DNA from: Xiphydria camelus
Lineage: Eukaryota > Arthropoda > Insecta > Hymenoptera > Xiphydriidae
Assembly (NCBI GenBank): GCA_963678675.1
Contig: OY783197.1
Location: 10,846,304 to 10,910,303 of the forward strand
Reading direction: 5' to 3'
DNA length: 64,000 nucleotides
Shown: piece by piece, positions 23,640 through 34,603 of the stretch
How positions within the stretch are numbered: position 1 is the stretch's first letter
Layout of the letters: the number at the start of each line of letters is the position of its first letter
Notes under the pieces: generated by a model
The model's input: only the letters and a program-made list of their open reading frames with translations
Database searches by the model: none
What the model was told of the DNA's origin: nothing
Program-made: the position numbers and the translations under genes

Positions 23640-24600
23640 TTCACCCACGTGACCAAAAGTGGCGGGAAATTTGAATTTTGCGGAAGTGCGCATGCGCCGT
23701 GGCGGGAGATTTAAATTCGCGCATCACGGAGCTCTGTCATTGGTCGAACCCCCACCATCACCGCCAGGTGGCGCCACTGTTGGTGGAGGTCAACGCCGTG
23801 TCGCCACCGTAGGCAGCGAGCTCCGCCATTGGTCGAACCCCCACTCCCCGACCTCTGCCATTGGTCGAACCCCCACAAGCAGCGCAATCTCGCGGGGCTC
23901 CGCAGTGCCATCTCGAGTGCGGTGACGGTGCGCTACCCCACTCCCGGGGCGCTATCATTGCTAACCTAGCCTTACCCCCACTCCCGGGACGCAGCCATTG
24001 CTTAGGTTAGCAATGCCTAAAGGCCATCACACGTGAAAAAACGTAAGCAGTAACAGTAAGGCAGTAAGCCGTATAGCCGAGTGCTCATTCTTAGTAGCGT
24101 GGTATACGCATGCGCTGTTCGAAAGTCGTATCTGAAATCATAACCTAAATGTTTAGTGTAATGTACTACGCTTGCACTTGAGATGCGTGAGTATATTATT
24201 TAAATGAAATACAATATAGAAAAAAGTATTAGTGCGGTTATCAGAATCGATAATTATTGCAAGTTGTAACTTTGCATTCCGTGTATATACCAATCGCGTG
24301 TCAGCTGCTCTTCTATTGGTTGAGAGTAAGACGTAAGCCGTAAAATTCCAACGTGACGGAAACCCTACTGCTTGCTGTTACTGCTTACTGTTGCTGCACT
24401 TTCACTTAGATTGCTCCATCTAACAATATGTGTTGGAAACTTACTGCCTTACTGTTACTGCTTACGTTTTTTCACGTGTGATGGCCTTTACCTCCACTCC
24501 TGAGGCGCCGCCATTGCTAACTTAACCTTACCCCCACTCCCGGAGCGCCGCCATGGACCCCCCCCCAGCCGGCCAGCGCGAGCGAGCGATGACGTCATAG
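23640..24600. repeat. GC-rich block with repeated CCATTGGTCGAACCCCCAC motifs
   Basis: CATTGGTCGAACCCCCA occurs at about 23739, 23829 and 23862, and a related CCATTGCTAAC...CCCCACTCCCGG unit at about 23955-23995 and 24510-24550. ATTGG is an inverted CCAAT box, so the block looks promoter-like or satellite-like. CpG and poly-C tracts continue to 24700. Split by the MITE at 24019-24489. No gene start supported. Confidence 0.45.
24019..24489. mobile_element. MITE with 50-bp TIRs
   Basis: AAAGGCCATCACACGTGAAA begins each inverted arm, followed by ACGTAAGCAGTAACAGTAAG. About 471 bp, non-coding. Its terminal GGCCATCACAC word recurs at 19392-19402. Confidence 0.75.
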
Positions 24601-25059
24601 CTTCGCTACAGGCGCGCGCACGCGCACATGCTAACTTCACTGGGCCTTCTAGACTACCCCCCCCCCCCGTGTACAGGTTCGGACTTGCTGCACGTTGGTG
24701 CACACTTCGGAGACCTTGGGTCCTCATGACGTAACCCCGAACCCCCATTCTCCGACCCACCGTTCCCCGACCGTGCAGGTTCTGACAGGCGCGTTGTAGG
24801 CTCTTGCTGCGTGGTCGAGGTCAACGCCCGATATCTTGCCCATCAAACTGCGCACTTCCGATTCCTGGAAATGTTGGGGCATGAGATTTCGGGGAATTGA
24901 CCAGCTTTGTTGAGCCGCTGCTGCGCAGTTCGCGGGTCTGCAGGTTCTTGCCGCGCGGAACGCCCGTTGTCCCGTCGCGTCGCTACTGCGCAGTTCCAGC
25001 CGAGCCGATGACGTCAGCGCAAACCTCCGCGCTCCGACCGTGCAGGAATAAGCGAAATA

Positions 25060-25510
25060 TTGGTGCGGGCGGATGAAGTAGGAATTATTGCTCCATTTCA
25101 TAAAGAATTAATATCAAATGAGGTTGATAATCAAAAAATAATATTAATAGCTGTTTATATATCACCCAATACTCCAATGCGTGATATCAAATTATTTCTT
25201 GGAAAATCATTACTGCGATTATCAACTGCAGGTTCTCAGGCCCTTGTCGAAATTCTTGGAGACCTGAAAATTATCTCGAACAGCCAGTAATTCTTGCTGG
25301 AGATTTCAATATTATCTTTTCATTGCCGGAAGCTCAGCCACTGCTCGAATTTTTAAGACAAATTTTATTTTACTCTCATTAATGGTAGAAATGATCCCAC
25401 TACGAAAGGAGGCCTTACCATTGATGCAGTTTTTGCGAGAAACATGATACCATCGAAGTTAAACATTTTATCTCATATTTCAGTTACCATTAATCCAATA
25501 TTATTGCTGT
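25060..25510 (+). pseudogene. APE-like endonuclease fragment from a LINE or Helitron
   Basis: 25105-25290 reads KIILIAVYISPNTP, then after a frameshift VILAGDFNI (GDFN catalytic motif) and, after another shift near 25375, NDPTTKGGLTIDAVFARN. These are blocks of the EEP/APE endonuclease domain found in non-LTR retrotransposons and some insect Helitrons. No reverse transcriptase or helicase is adjacent, so the host element cannot be named. Confidence 0.7.
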
Positions 25511-25608
25511 AGACTCGGCTGGCGATAGAGTAGAAAATGTACAAGACGAACAATAGTTTGATTAAAATGTTTAAAAAACAATTGAAGGAATAAATTTATA
25601 TTTTATAT

Positions 25609-25610
<2 letters not shown>

Positions 25611-25663
<53 letters not shown>

Positions 25664-26094
25664 GAGAGAGAGAGAGAGAGAGGGAGAGGGAGAGGGAGAG
25701 GGAGAGAGGGAGAGAGGGAGAGAGGGAGAGAGGGAGAGAGAGGGAGAGAGGGAGAGAGAGGGAGAGAGAGGGAGAGAGAGGGAGAGAGAGGGAGAGAGGG
25801 AGAGAGGGGAGAGAGAGGAGAGAGAGGGATGAGAGGGAGAGAGAGGGAGAGAGGGAGAGAGAGGGGAGAGGAGGGAGAGAGAGGGAGAGAGAGGNNNNNN
25901 NNNNNNNNNNNNNNNNNNNNNNNNNNNNNNNNNNNNNNNNNNNNNNNNNNNNNNNNNNNNNNNNNNNNNNNNNNNNNNNNNNNNNNNNNNNNNNNNNNNN
26001 NNNNNNNNNNNNNNNNNNNNNNNNNNNNNNNNNNNNNNNNNNNNNNNNNNNNNNNNNNNNNNNNNNNNNNNNNNNNNNNNNNNNNNNNNNNNNN

Positions 26095-26167
<73 letters not shown>
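25611..26167. repeat. GA microsatellite with assembly gap
   Basis: Long GA and GGGAGA tract on both sides of 200 Ns (25895-26094). True length unknown. The three ~200-codon SL-rich and ER-rich frames across it are artefacts of the repeat and the Ns. Confidence 0.97.
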
Positions 26168-26170
<3 letters not shown>

Positions 26171-26509
26171 GAGAATGTACATTCAATTCGGCCTTTTATT
26201 TCCTCGCCTGTTTTCATAATTTCTTTACACTTTTTCCACGCTTATATCCCTTACCGATTACGTTTCCAATAAGTTTCACTTCCACCGAGTGTCATGACAC
26301 TCATTGTTTTTTCTTGTTAACTTGTCATCTTAAAAAAGTATGATTAATATAAACAAAAAATTGCGACAAATTTCATACAAGTAGTTCAAGAGATCGAGAA
26401 TTTATTTGCGTAATCAAAAAAGCAGCAAAAACCAAGGCGTTCGTGGTAGAACCAACAGAAGTTTGTATACAATTCACCCGTACAATGGCTAAAAAGTATT
26501 TGTATACTA

Positions 26510-26773
26510 TCATTTTTTATATAATTTTATGACCTGGACAATAAAAAAATAATAAACAAAACGCTGTTCGTCGTGGACGTCTTTACGTCCGTTTTTGAAC
26601 TCTCTGACCCACTTTCGCACGTTTTTGACATCTATAAACTGTGGTTCATAGACATCACATAACTGACGATGAGGGGTAGTGTTCTTGGCACTCAAAAAAC
26701 GGATCACTGCACGCAACTGGTACCTGGCGGGAGAAGCGAGCGGGAGCTCCATCGCGAACTGCTGCCCAGTCAA
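26510..26773 (-). pseudogene. Mariner transposase N-terminal (HTH_48) fragment
   Basis: Reads MELPLASPARYQLRAVIRFL, then HRQLCDVYEPQ and VRKWVREFKNGR, the first helix-turn-helix of mariner/Mos1-type transposases. After HDEQR the frame runs into AT-rich sequence, so the catalytic domain is missing. No TIR found; 26168-26505 and 26774-26830 hold nothing else. Confidence 0.75.
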
Positions 26774-26830
26774 GGCCGAGCGTCGTAGCGGGCTCGGTTT
26801 GGGATGGTATTTGAGGGGGGGGGGGGGGAG

Positions 26831-27120
26831 AGCCTAGCTAAACGATAGTATTGCCGGATATTGCGTAAAAGCGTTCCTCACGGCTCCGGCGCCTTGGAGA
26901 CCTTATTTTACGGACATGCCTCGTATTGCAGTGTAATATCACTTTAGTGTCGAAGTTCTTCATCTTCGTTATAAAAATGTTTTGTATATACTATGTTCAC
27001 ATGTTATATAAAGAGAGACACTCTCTCTCTCTGAGGTTATGGCGTAATAGTGTAGCTGCAATATTTTTCTTGTTATATAAATTGTAATTTCTGTGTTATA
27101 TAATAGCTACTAAACGTGTC
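26831..27120. other. Unresolved, possible 3' LTR of the gypsy element
   Basis: Lies where the 3' LTR of the minus-strand gypsy should be (left of the integrase end at about 27145). A poly-G tract at 26816-26828 and TATATAA words occur, but I cannot match it to a 5' LTR. Confidence 0.25.
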
Positions 27121-27144
27121 GACTGGGCCGGTATCCCCTAGCGG

Positions 27145-27400
27145 TGCCTATATTGTATGCTCGGTGATAGGTTCGTTTGCTGCTTCCTGCGATGACGAGA
27201 ATTGTTTCTTGATTTGACCGACGTGCCTACGGGCTATTTTGCCATCAATAGACTCAGTGACGTAGGAAACCGGTCTAGTTACTTTAATAACCTTGGCCGG
27301 TAACTATTTCGGGCCATGTGTATAATTCCTAATGTATATTTCCTCTCCCACGCTAAACGTCCTCGACACCTCTGCTTGGTTCTCCAATACTTCCTTTTAC
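27145..27400 (-). pseudogene. Gypsy integrase C-terminal part
   Basis: Minus strand reads FSVGEEIYIRNY, then LPAKVIKVT, VSYVTESIDGKIARRHVGQI, the SH3-like tail of gypsy integrases. One in-frame stop before LPAKV. It joins the core at 29456 if the LTR inserted between is removed. Confidence 0.75.
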
Positions 27401-27465
27401 TTCAAGCTATTCGGGTATGTAACGCGTGGATCGCAGCCGAGTCGGCATGTGCTAGCCTGCCGACG

Positions 27466-28546
27466 CACAGAGGGGTATTTTGCCTATCTAGCCGGACAAC
27501 ATCCCATTTCTTAAAACTATTACAGACAGAATATTAAGTTATGTGTTATGAGCCTGGTAGTTGATAAACAAAGTGTAACCTTTCCCATCGCCCTCTGTTG
27601 CATCCGGTACATGCAGAGCTAGTCGAAATTAAGTCGTCTAAATAGGAAGAGGATATGGATTATCTTATAATTCAGGTAAGAACACATACTTTTATCATAA
27701 TTGTATTTTAATTTCTTGTTGCTTATTGCAAAAAATAGCAGTTTGAATCGTGAAGTATTGTTGAATGATTTTTACTGATGCTTGTGTATATAGAGGACTA
27801 TTAGTTGTGCTTCCGGGTGCTTCCGGGGTGATTTGTTTATTTTGCCATACAGAATAGATCAATTTTAAGAAAGTGTTTTAGAAATCAGGTGCTACTTTTT
27901 GCTATTTTTCAGTATACCGATATTTTAATGGCGACAGTACTAAATGTCAATTTTATCGATAGAATGCAACGTTGATGTCCTTAGGCCCGGTTGCACCAAC
28001 GGAATTTGAAAGTTAAGCTTGGCTTATCTGCAGTCACAGCCAATCAAATACTCGGATTTTGAAGTTAAACGGAGCTTACCTTCTGAGTGTCGCTTAAATC
28101 TCGCTGGTGCAACCAGCCCTTAATTGCCTATTGCTATCCTCTGTGATCCAGTGATGTCGTGTCTCAATCCAAAACCAAAGAAAAAATCACAGCCTTTCTT
28201 AAAAGAGACAATAGAACAGCTGTTGCCCGCCGATTCTTATTCTGAAAGTTGGAACTCCGAAGCATCGGAAGACGACGAAGCGAAGGACTCGCCTAAGTAA
28301 TCTTGGCACTCGTCATCATCTGATTAATGCAGGATATAAAAACAGATCATATATGTAAAATTATTATTGTACTTTATCTGTAATGAATGTTACTATTTTC
28401 TGTACAAAAATTAAAAATAAATATTTTTTATGTTATGAACTGACTCAAACAACTAATTTAGCTAAACAAACCAACAGAATCCCTAGTATACAACAAAAAA
28501 ATAAAAACAATTTTGTTCGGCTAGGAAGGCAAAATACCCCTATGTG
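27466..28546. mobile_element. Transib-like non-autonomous element with RSS-like ends
   Basis: Perfect 5-bp duplication CGACG (27461-27465, 28547-28551). Ends: heptamers CACAGAG and CACATAG, then a 23-bp spacer at each end, then nonamer-like ACAACATCC (27496-27504) and ACAAAATTG (28516-28508). A ~47 aa acidic ORF (28155-28298), starting MSCLNPKPKKKSQPF, may be a transposase start. A Harbinger MITE (27984-28119) is nested inside. It interrupts the LTR 18 bp from its start. Confidence 0.75.
27984..28119. mobile_element. Harbinger-type MITE
   Basis: GGCCCGGTTGCACCAACGG paired with GCTGGTGCAACCAGCCC; TTA duplicated at 27981-27983 and 28120-28122. 136 bp, non-coding. Confidence 0.8.
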
Positions 28547-28686
28547 CGACGGTTCAAGGGTCGGATAGGCCCGGAGTGCGTCACGAAGGACACACTGGCA
28601 GGACGCAGGTAGTTAGGACGGACGCATCACCCGGGATCATGGGTCAAAGGTCATTTATGTTCTATCGGCCAGGTCCGCCAGAGGGG

Positions 28687-28694
28687 TATATAAG
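28687..28694 (+). promoter_or_regulatory. LTR TATA box
   Basis: TATATAAG inside a GC-rich stretch. Transcription would start about 30 bp downstream, ahead of the hairpin array. Confidence 0.55.
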
Positions 28695-28741
28695 ACGGCC
28701 GGCGAGCAATCGCCGGCAGACCGATTTGTGACTAGGTAGGT

Positions 28742-29121
28742 CCGAGGTAGTGAAAGCATCGCTCGGCGGACACCACTACCCCTCGGAGTCTCACTCGAAC
28801 GTCCCCTAGGGAAGTATTCACTCGGCGAACACCCTAGCTGTTGAACGTCCCCCTCGGCGGTGACACGAGCTTCGATAGTGGCAGCATCGTTCGGCGAACA
28901 CCATAATCACTCGCAGGCGATCGAGGAGTTGACCCCGAGCAACGTTAGCGGAAGCATCGCTCGGCAAACACCCTAACGCTCGTGGCCCACCGATCGACTC
29001 GAGCAATCGAGAGGGTAGCATCGCTCGGTAAACACCCTCTCCCTCGCAGTCCGTTAACGGCTCTACGCCACCCCGCCTGGAGGAACGCTAGCGGCAGCAT
29101 CGCTTGGCGAACACCGTAGCG
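28742..29121 (+). repeat. Six-fold hairpin array with conserved loop in LTR leader
   Basis: A loop close to AGCATCGCTCGGCGAACACC occurs six times (about 28755, 28813, 28883, 28952, 29017, 29095). Stems on each side differ between copies and mostly pair: GGTAGTG/CACTACC (28746/28774), CTAGGG/CCCTAG (28806/28832), GATAGTGG/CCATAATC with one mismatch and one G-T (28874/28901), CGTTAG/CTAACG (28943/28973), GAGAGGG/CCCTCTC (29009/29035), CGCTA/TAGCG (29086/29117). Different but paired stems point to selection on RNA or single-strand structure. Confidence 0.75.
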
Positions 29122-29398
29122 TCCTCACAGCTCCTTCGACCGACGTTTTCACGTCGCTTCACCGGCGAACTATTACGTGGACGAGACTCCTTCGCTCACG
29201 GCTCTGCGACGATACCCGAGACGCGAGTAGCACCCGGCACGCCAGGACCGACGCAGCCATTCCTGGGGCGACGTTCCCGCACCGCATTCGAGCAGCCCCA
29301 CCGGCAGCACCTCCAACGCTTCTCTGAGTTCGATCCCTCCTGGGATCTTTTTCCCCACACACACACTCGCACATCACCACCTGTACTCCCATATAATG

Positions 29399-29404
29399 AA
29401 TAAA
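29399..29404 (+). terminator. LTR polyadenylation signal
   Basis: AATAAA about 48 bp before the LTR end, as expected for an R/U5 boundary signal. Confidence 0.5.
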
Positions 29405-29455
29405 CCATAGTTATAGTTCATTCGCGCTCTGTGCGTATTATCCCTCCTACAGGTG

Positions 29456-30220
29456 TAGTTTATCTAGCATTGTGCGTAAATGCCTGCGTATGAGGATCTC
29501 AGTTGGCGTTTCCTTCGTTCCAGTATGCTATGTTATATGCTGGCGAAAAAGGAATCTGGATAATCTGAGCTATTTCCCTGTAATTGTAGCAATACTTACT
29601 TCATGTATTGCACTATTCTTTCCGCTTGTCCATTACTGGCAGGGTGATATGGGGCAACTGTATGGTAAGAAATACCATTGCTCTTGAAAAACGCTCTAAT
29701 CTCTTCGGACACGAATGGTGTATCGTTGCCAGTAATAATGTTATCCAGGATGCAGTGTGTTGCAAAAGGCCCCCTAATCGCCTTGATTACTTCCCCAGAT
29801 GCCATGCTAGGTATGATCTAGACATCAAGCTATTTCGATGTCATATCCACTATATTATAAGGAAAACTTGCCCCATGAACGTCCCTGATAAATCCATGTG
29901 TAAAGTAGATCACGGGTTTCCTGGTTTTTCGATGTTTCTTTGGTGGTTCGACGGTGGGCCATTCCTATGCTGTTGGCATTTACTACACGCACGTACATGC
30001 TCTTCAATGTGTGGGTCCAACATAGGTCACCTCACGTAGCTTCTCAAAAGTGCCTTTGTAACGGTTATACCATGATGGTTTTCATGTAGCATCCTAATCA
30101 CCTTGAACCTGATCTCCCGCGAGATCACCTCCCTGCTACCCCATAGTACGTACCCTTTGTGTAATGACAGCTCACATCGCCGTACTATGAATGGCGTAAA
30201 ATTTTCGTTCGTAGGGATGT
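29456..30220 (-). pseudogene. Gypsy integrase, zinc and catalytic core
   Basis: Reading leftward: IRMLHENHHG...CSKCQQ (HHCC zinc motif, about 30110-29960), then NDTPFVSEEIRAFF and APYHPASNGQAERIVQ (catalytic core end, 29760-29600), then after a frameshift TPTEILIRRHLRTMLDKLH (to 29458). Several stops and shifts. Interrupted at 29452 by the LTR. Confidence 0.8.
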
Positions 30221-30227
30221 GCTTCAG

Positions 30228-31135
30228 CTACCCATATAAAAACCACCTGGATACCACGGACAAAACTGGATACTTCTTCGTGTACCTACTCACATCTTTG
30301 ACCTGTACCAGTGGTTCCTCCAAAACTTCCAACAGCATGACATCTCCCGGTGCATGTGGATCATCTACTATTAAAGGTTGAGGAAGTCGGCTTAAATTGT
30401 CTGCGTTTGCGTCTAATTTCTCGGGCTTATATTCGAAGTCATATTCGTAGCTCACCAGCTGTAGACACTGATGAAAAAGTATCGGGGGTATCACCGTCGG
30501 AATTAGCTTATCCGGTCGCAATATTCATAACAGCGGCTCGTGGTCAGTGATTATTGTTACTTTTCTCCCAGCTACGTACTGGTGGAAATGCTTCACTACA
30601 AAGATAATGGAAAGTAGCATTGTAAAACCGTTCCCACATCATATGAAGATGCATCGCATGACAAAATGAGCTGTTCATCCTGCCTGTAATGTATACACAC
30701 AGTGTCTGTTTGCAGCAACTCCTTCAGTTTCTCAAAAGTTTTAGAGTGCCGTTTCGCCCATTTCCGTTTTGCATTTTTTTTCAACAGTCTGAAAAGCGGC
30801 TCGGCCTCCGTTGCTTTGTTCGGTAAGAAATGATTGTAGAAGTTAATCAGGCCGAGAAAGGACTGCAGTTTTGCTTTGCTTTTTGGCTCCAGTGCCGATT
30901 TAACTTCCTCTGCATTTATTTTGAAACCAATGAACTCTATTTCCGATGCTGTTAAAATGATTTTATCCTTTCGGACAGTGAGTTCGTATCCGCTCAGGCT
31001 CTGCAAGACTTGAGTCAGCCTTTCCCTGTGCTCTTCGTGCGTGCGCCCTATTATGCAGATATCGCCCTGGAAGGATATGACGCCCTTGATGTCTCTTATC
31101 ACGTCCTCCATTAGTCGCTGGAGGATGCTTTCACT
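30228..31135 (-). pseudogene. Gypsy reverse transcriptase C-terminus and RNase H
   Basis: LMEDVIRDIKGVISFQGDICI holds the catalytic box; the usual YxDD reads FQGD, so one catalytic Asp is lost. KSKAKLQSFLGLINFYNHF is the thumb; LSCDASSYDVGTVL is the RNase H start with its first Asp. YEYDFEYKPEKLDANADNLS near 30390 is the RNase H end. A break lies at 30520-30600. Confidence 0.85.
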
Positions 31136-32202
31136 TTAAGGAGTTTGGGGAGTAAAGTCAAAATGATGGAAAACATCTGAAAAAATTATCAAATAATTAT
31201 GGAATTATTCTAATGACTGTAATTTTTTCAGATTTTTCATGTGTACTGTTTTCGAGAAAAAAAAAATAATTTCATTTCTTTTCTAACTTCATCTGAACTT
31301 CATGCTACATAAAATACTTTACCAATGCTAAAGTTATTCAACATTTATTTAAAATATACTAAAATGTATTATTTCATCAAATTTTGATTAATTATTGTTA
31401 AAATAATGACAGTACTTACAGTTCTGCAATGCAGGGTCGATGGAAAGTTCGATATTTTGAAAAGAAATGATGGTAAATTTCTGAAAAAATTAAACGTTAT
31501 AGAATAATTAATCAACTTTAATTTGGTATTATTTTTCAACTCTTCCTGTGTTTCGTTGCCGAGAAATTAAATAAAGTAATAGGGAAAATGTCATTTGTAG
31601 AGGAAACGAATTTCTTGAGAAATGTGGCAACGTTGCAAATACTAGATTTACCTTTCCAACGTTTGGTTCTCTTAGTAGCAGAACGTACGAGCCGCGAACC
31701 GCGGCGGATGGCGGTCGCACGGATGTTAATTTATATAGGAATATAGGTACCTATGGCAGACAACGCACTGGCATCCGCGAAACCGCGCGGATGGGCGGAC
31801 GCCAGCATCGGACGCGGCGAACGCGAAGACCGCGCGGACACTTTCATGGCCGCTACCTAACCTCACAATCCTAACCTCGAAAGTGCCATTGTTTTCCTGT
31901 GCGAACTGTTGTCTATATATCGCCGTAGCTATCCTAATTTATACTTTCTATTCACCCTAGACACTTCCCCGCTTCCCTCACGCACTTACAATCCTTCTTT
32001 TCCACTCTAATCACTTTCCACACATAAATTCTTTCTCGAAAATCGAGGTTAAGATAGGTTATAAACATACATCATAAGCACTAAAATCTAGTGCTCAATG
32101 TAGCCAACTACTGCATTGAAAATTACCTCTGCCACATCGTTGCCAGTTTTCCGACGGATTTTCTATATTTTTATACATTTTCTAAACTATAAAAAAACGA
32201 GT

Positions 32203-32877
32203 CTGCTAGTACTCGAGACACTGATGTGTAAACATCTCGTGAGCGGTAACTATGGAACGGAAATGTGATTGGGATTTGTGAATATTGGTATCTGTAATCG
32301 AAGTAATTTCAAACAATTTTAAATCTTATAACTGTAGAAAAATATTCTTCATTTTCATTTTCATTTAATAATGCCGCGCTTGACACAATCGGCTTATGAT
32401 AGCTAAAATAAATAAGTGAGTCGGAGTAGAGCCGATCGACGAGGAGTTACTCCGACTCACTTACTGTACATGGCGAACACCACTTCCTTACAACATTGTT
32501 CTGCCAGATGTTTACACATCAACTACAAGTTAGAATGACTATTTGATGTGTAAATATCTGGCAGAACAATGTTGTATGGAAGGGGTGTTCGCCATGTACA
32601 GTAAGTGAGTCGGAGTAACTCCTCGTCGATCGGCTCTACTCCAACTCACTTATTTATTTTAGCTAAATATCATAAGCCGATTGTGTCAAGCGCGGCATTA
32701 TTAGATGAAAATGTGAAAATGATAAATATTTTTCTACAGTTATAAGATTTAAAATTGTTTGAAATTACTTCGATTACAGATACCAATATTCACAAATCCC
32801 AATCACATTTCCGTTCCATAGTTACCGCTCACGAGATGTTTACACATCAGTGTCTCGAGTACTAGCAGACTCGTTTT
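32203..32877. repeat. Palindrome with GATGTGTAAACATC motifs
   Basis: Arms 32203-32521 and 32544-32877 are near-perfect inverted copies. The motif GATGTGTAAACATC or inverse lies at 32223, 32508, 32544 and 32835. The arm also contains GAGTCGGAGTAACTCC. Non-coding. Confidence 0.8.
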
Positions 32878-32936
32878 GTTTTGTTTCTCTCGTACCTGGA
32901 TAAGCCATGGATAATATGGATAATAATGGATTTCAA

Positions 32937-33090
32937 GGTTAGATGCTTCGATCTCCCGAATTGACACGAACTCTAACTACCGACTCGACTTCTACCGGTC
33001 AAAATTGCTCGAATACCGACCAAGCCCGGCCGAAGGTGAATTTCAAGGTCCCTGTAACTGTGCGGTTCTGGACGGGATATACCGTATGCG
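32937..33090. repeat. Single arm of a foldback-family element
   Basis: Contains the core GGTTAGATGCTTCGATCTCC and CCGAATTGACACG, then CGACCAAGCCCGGCCGAAGG, similar to the arm of 33096-33477. Confidence 0.65.
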
Positions 33091-33095
33091 GTATA

Positions 33096-33477
33096 CCGTA
33101 TGTCCCACTCTGTATTGGCCAGTTTGAAATTACTTTCGGGCAGGCTTGGTCGGTACTCGAGTCATTTAATATCGGTAGAAGTCGAGTCGGTAGTTAGAGT
33201 TGGTGTCAATTCGAGAGTTCGAAGCGTCTAATCTCGAAATTATGAATTTGTGAATAATGGAAGTTACTCACCATTATTCACAAATTCACAATTTCGAGGT
33301 TAGATGCTTCGATCACCCGAATTGACAACTACTCTAACTACCGACTCGACTTCTACCGGTATTAAATGACTCGAGTACCGACCAAGCCTGCCCGAAGGTA
33401 ATTTCAAACTGGCCAATATGTACAGAGTGGGACATACGGTACAGAGTGGGACATACGGTACAGAGTGGGACATACGG
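33096..33477. mobile_element. Short foldback-family element
   Basis: Starts CCGTATGTCCCACTCTGTA. Its right end repeats the terminal 19-bp unit ACAGAGTGGGACATACGGT three times (to 33477). Arms meet at 33265. Keeps the family core and the ACTCACCAT splice-like word at the centre, but has no room for the intron. Confidence 0.75.
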
Positions 33478-33480
33478 TAT

Positions 33481-33640
33481 CCCGTAAGAAACACAACAAG
33501 CTACATTTACCTTCGGCAGTATTTACCAACGGTGCACATGTAAAAGACTCAAACACCGTCGGCAAATACTGCCGAAGAAAAATGTCGCTTGTTGCGTTTC
33601 TTACGAGACGTGCGGTATACGGTATTACGGTATATGTAGA
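33481..33640. repeat. Small palindrome beside foldback element
   Basis: GTAAGAAACACAACAAGC...CCTTCGGCAGTATTT at 33483-33525 pairs with 33560-33608. Includes the CTTCGGCAGT word common in the foldback family. Confidence 0.65.
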
Positions 33641-34100
33641 TTATTTAGACAGAGGTACAAGTGTTAGCTGTTTACGGAGCGCGTGGGGAAGCTTGGAGAA
33701 AGTGATTAGGCTTGTGTGCATCACCAATGCTAGCTGCGCTATTAGTAGGTTGTACAGCGATTTACTATAGCGATCGACATCATCGACATGAAAATGTAAT
33801 GCCACCTTAAGCCGCAAGCGCTGAAGTAGCTGCGCACGAATCACTGCGCACTAATCACATCCGGTTTCACCTTTCCGTCCCATTTTCCGAGGTTTACCCT
33901 CATACCGCCGTAATAGATGTTTACACATCAAAAAATTAATTGAAAGTGAAATAGACGTGAAAAGCAGTTTTTCCATTCGTACTTATTATTTTTGTAAATA
34001 ATATTTTTCAAGTTTTTCAGTTTCAGGGATTTAAAACTTGCAGGAGAATAATAGATTTCCGGTGCCCTTCACCTCCCCTCAAACGCACTCCACAAACTCC

Positions 34101-34603
34101 TTAAAGGCTAGTCTACCAACCTTAAACAATTCTTTGTGCGTATTCATGGTTAGGATTTTTGTAGATTCGTCGTCCACATTTATTTGCTGATATCTTTGCT
34201 TCGTATCCAGTTTGGAGAAGAATTTCGCGCCAGCAGTGGTTGAAAAAATTTCCTGAATCGTGGGAAGTAGATACATGTGATTCTCTCGATCGCTAGGTTT
34301 ATCGTGCTCCTCTCCACATAATCTAATTGACCCATTCCTTTTTCGCACTGGCACCACTGGCGTTGCTTATTCGAAGTGCTGCACTGGTTCGTAGATCCCC
34401 TACTCTATCAACTGCTCGATCGTTTTCAAAATCACTGGTTTGATAACACAAGGCACCTGCCTCACTTTCAGGAATTTTGGCTTGGAACCTGGTCGCATTT
34501 CGATCATGATTTCAGGGCCTCTGTACTTCATCAATTCCTCTGTGAATACTTCTTTGAAACACTCGCATAATTCCTTGCATCCATTTTGTTTTATGTTGCA
34601 CAC
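34101..34603 (-). pseudogene. Gypsy reverse transcriptase N-terminal part
   Basis: Contains GSKPKFLKVRQVPCVIKP, then (frameshift near 34370) MVPVRKRNGSIRLCG, YLLPTIQEIFSTTAGAKFFS, KLDTKQRYQQINVDDES and FKVGRLAF. These are fingers and palm of a gypsy RT, including the first catalytic Asp in KLD. Stops abruptly at the TTAA insertion. Confidence 0.87.

Larger units (their letters stand above)
27448..29451 (+). mobile_element. Solo LTR of a second retroelement, inserted in the gypsy integrase
   Basis: Begins TGTGCTAGCC and ends CCTACA (TG...CA). It has a TATA box (TATATAAG, 28687-28694) and AATAAA (29399-29404), so it would be transcribed to the right. Net length ~920 bp after removing the nested element 27466-28546. 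The transcribed part holds six related hairpins (28742-29121). No clear target duplication and no internal domain beside it, hence solo. Gypsy coding flanks it on both sides. Confidence 0.65.
31140..34100. mobile_element. TTAA-flanked element inserted in the gypsy RT
   Basis: Ends GGAGTTTGGGGAGT and GGAGTTTGTGGAGT (inverted), TTAA at 31136-31139 and 34101-34104; RT coding resumes on each side. TTAA target suggests piggyBac or a related TTAA-specific superfamily. No transposase recognised. It contains a GC-rich stretch (31675-31850), a 675 bp palindrome (32203-32877) and foldback relatives (32937-33640). Confidence 0.75.

Noticed and set aside
25571..26217. Long SL-rich and ER-rich open frames
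   Set aside because: Translations of a GA microsatellite running through 200 Ns.
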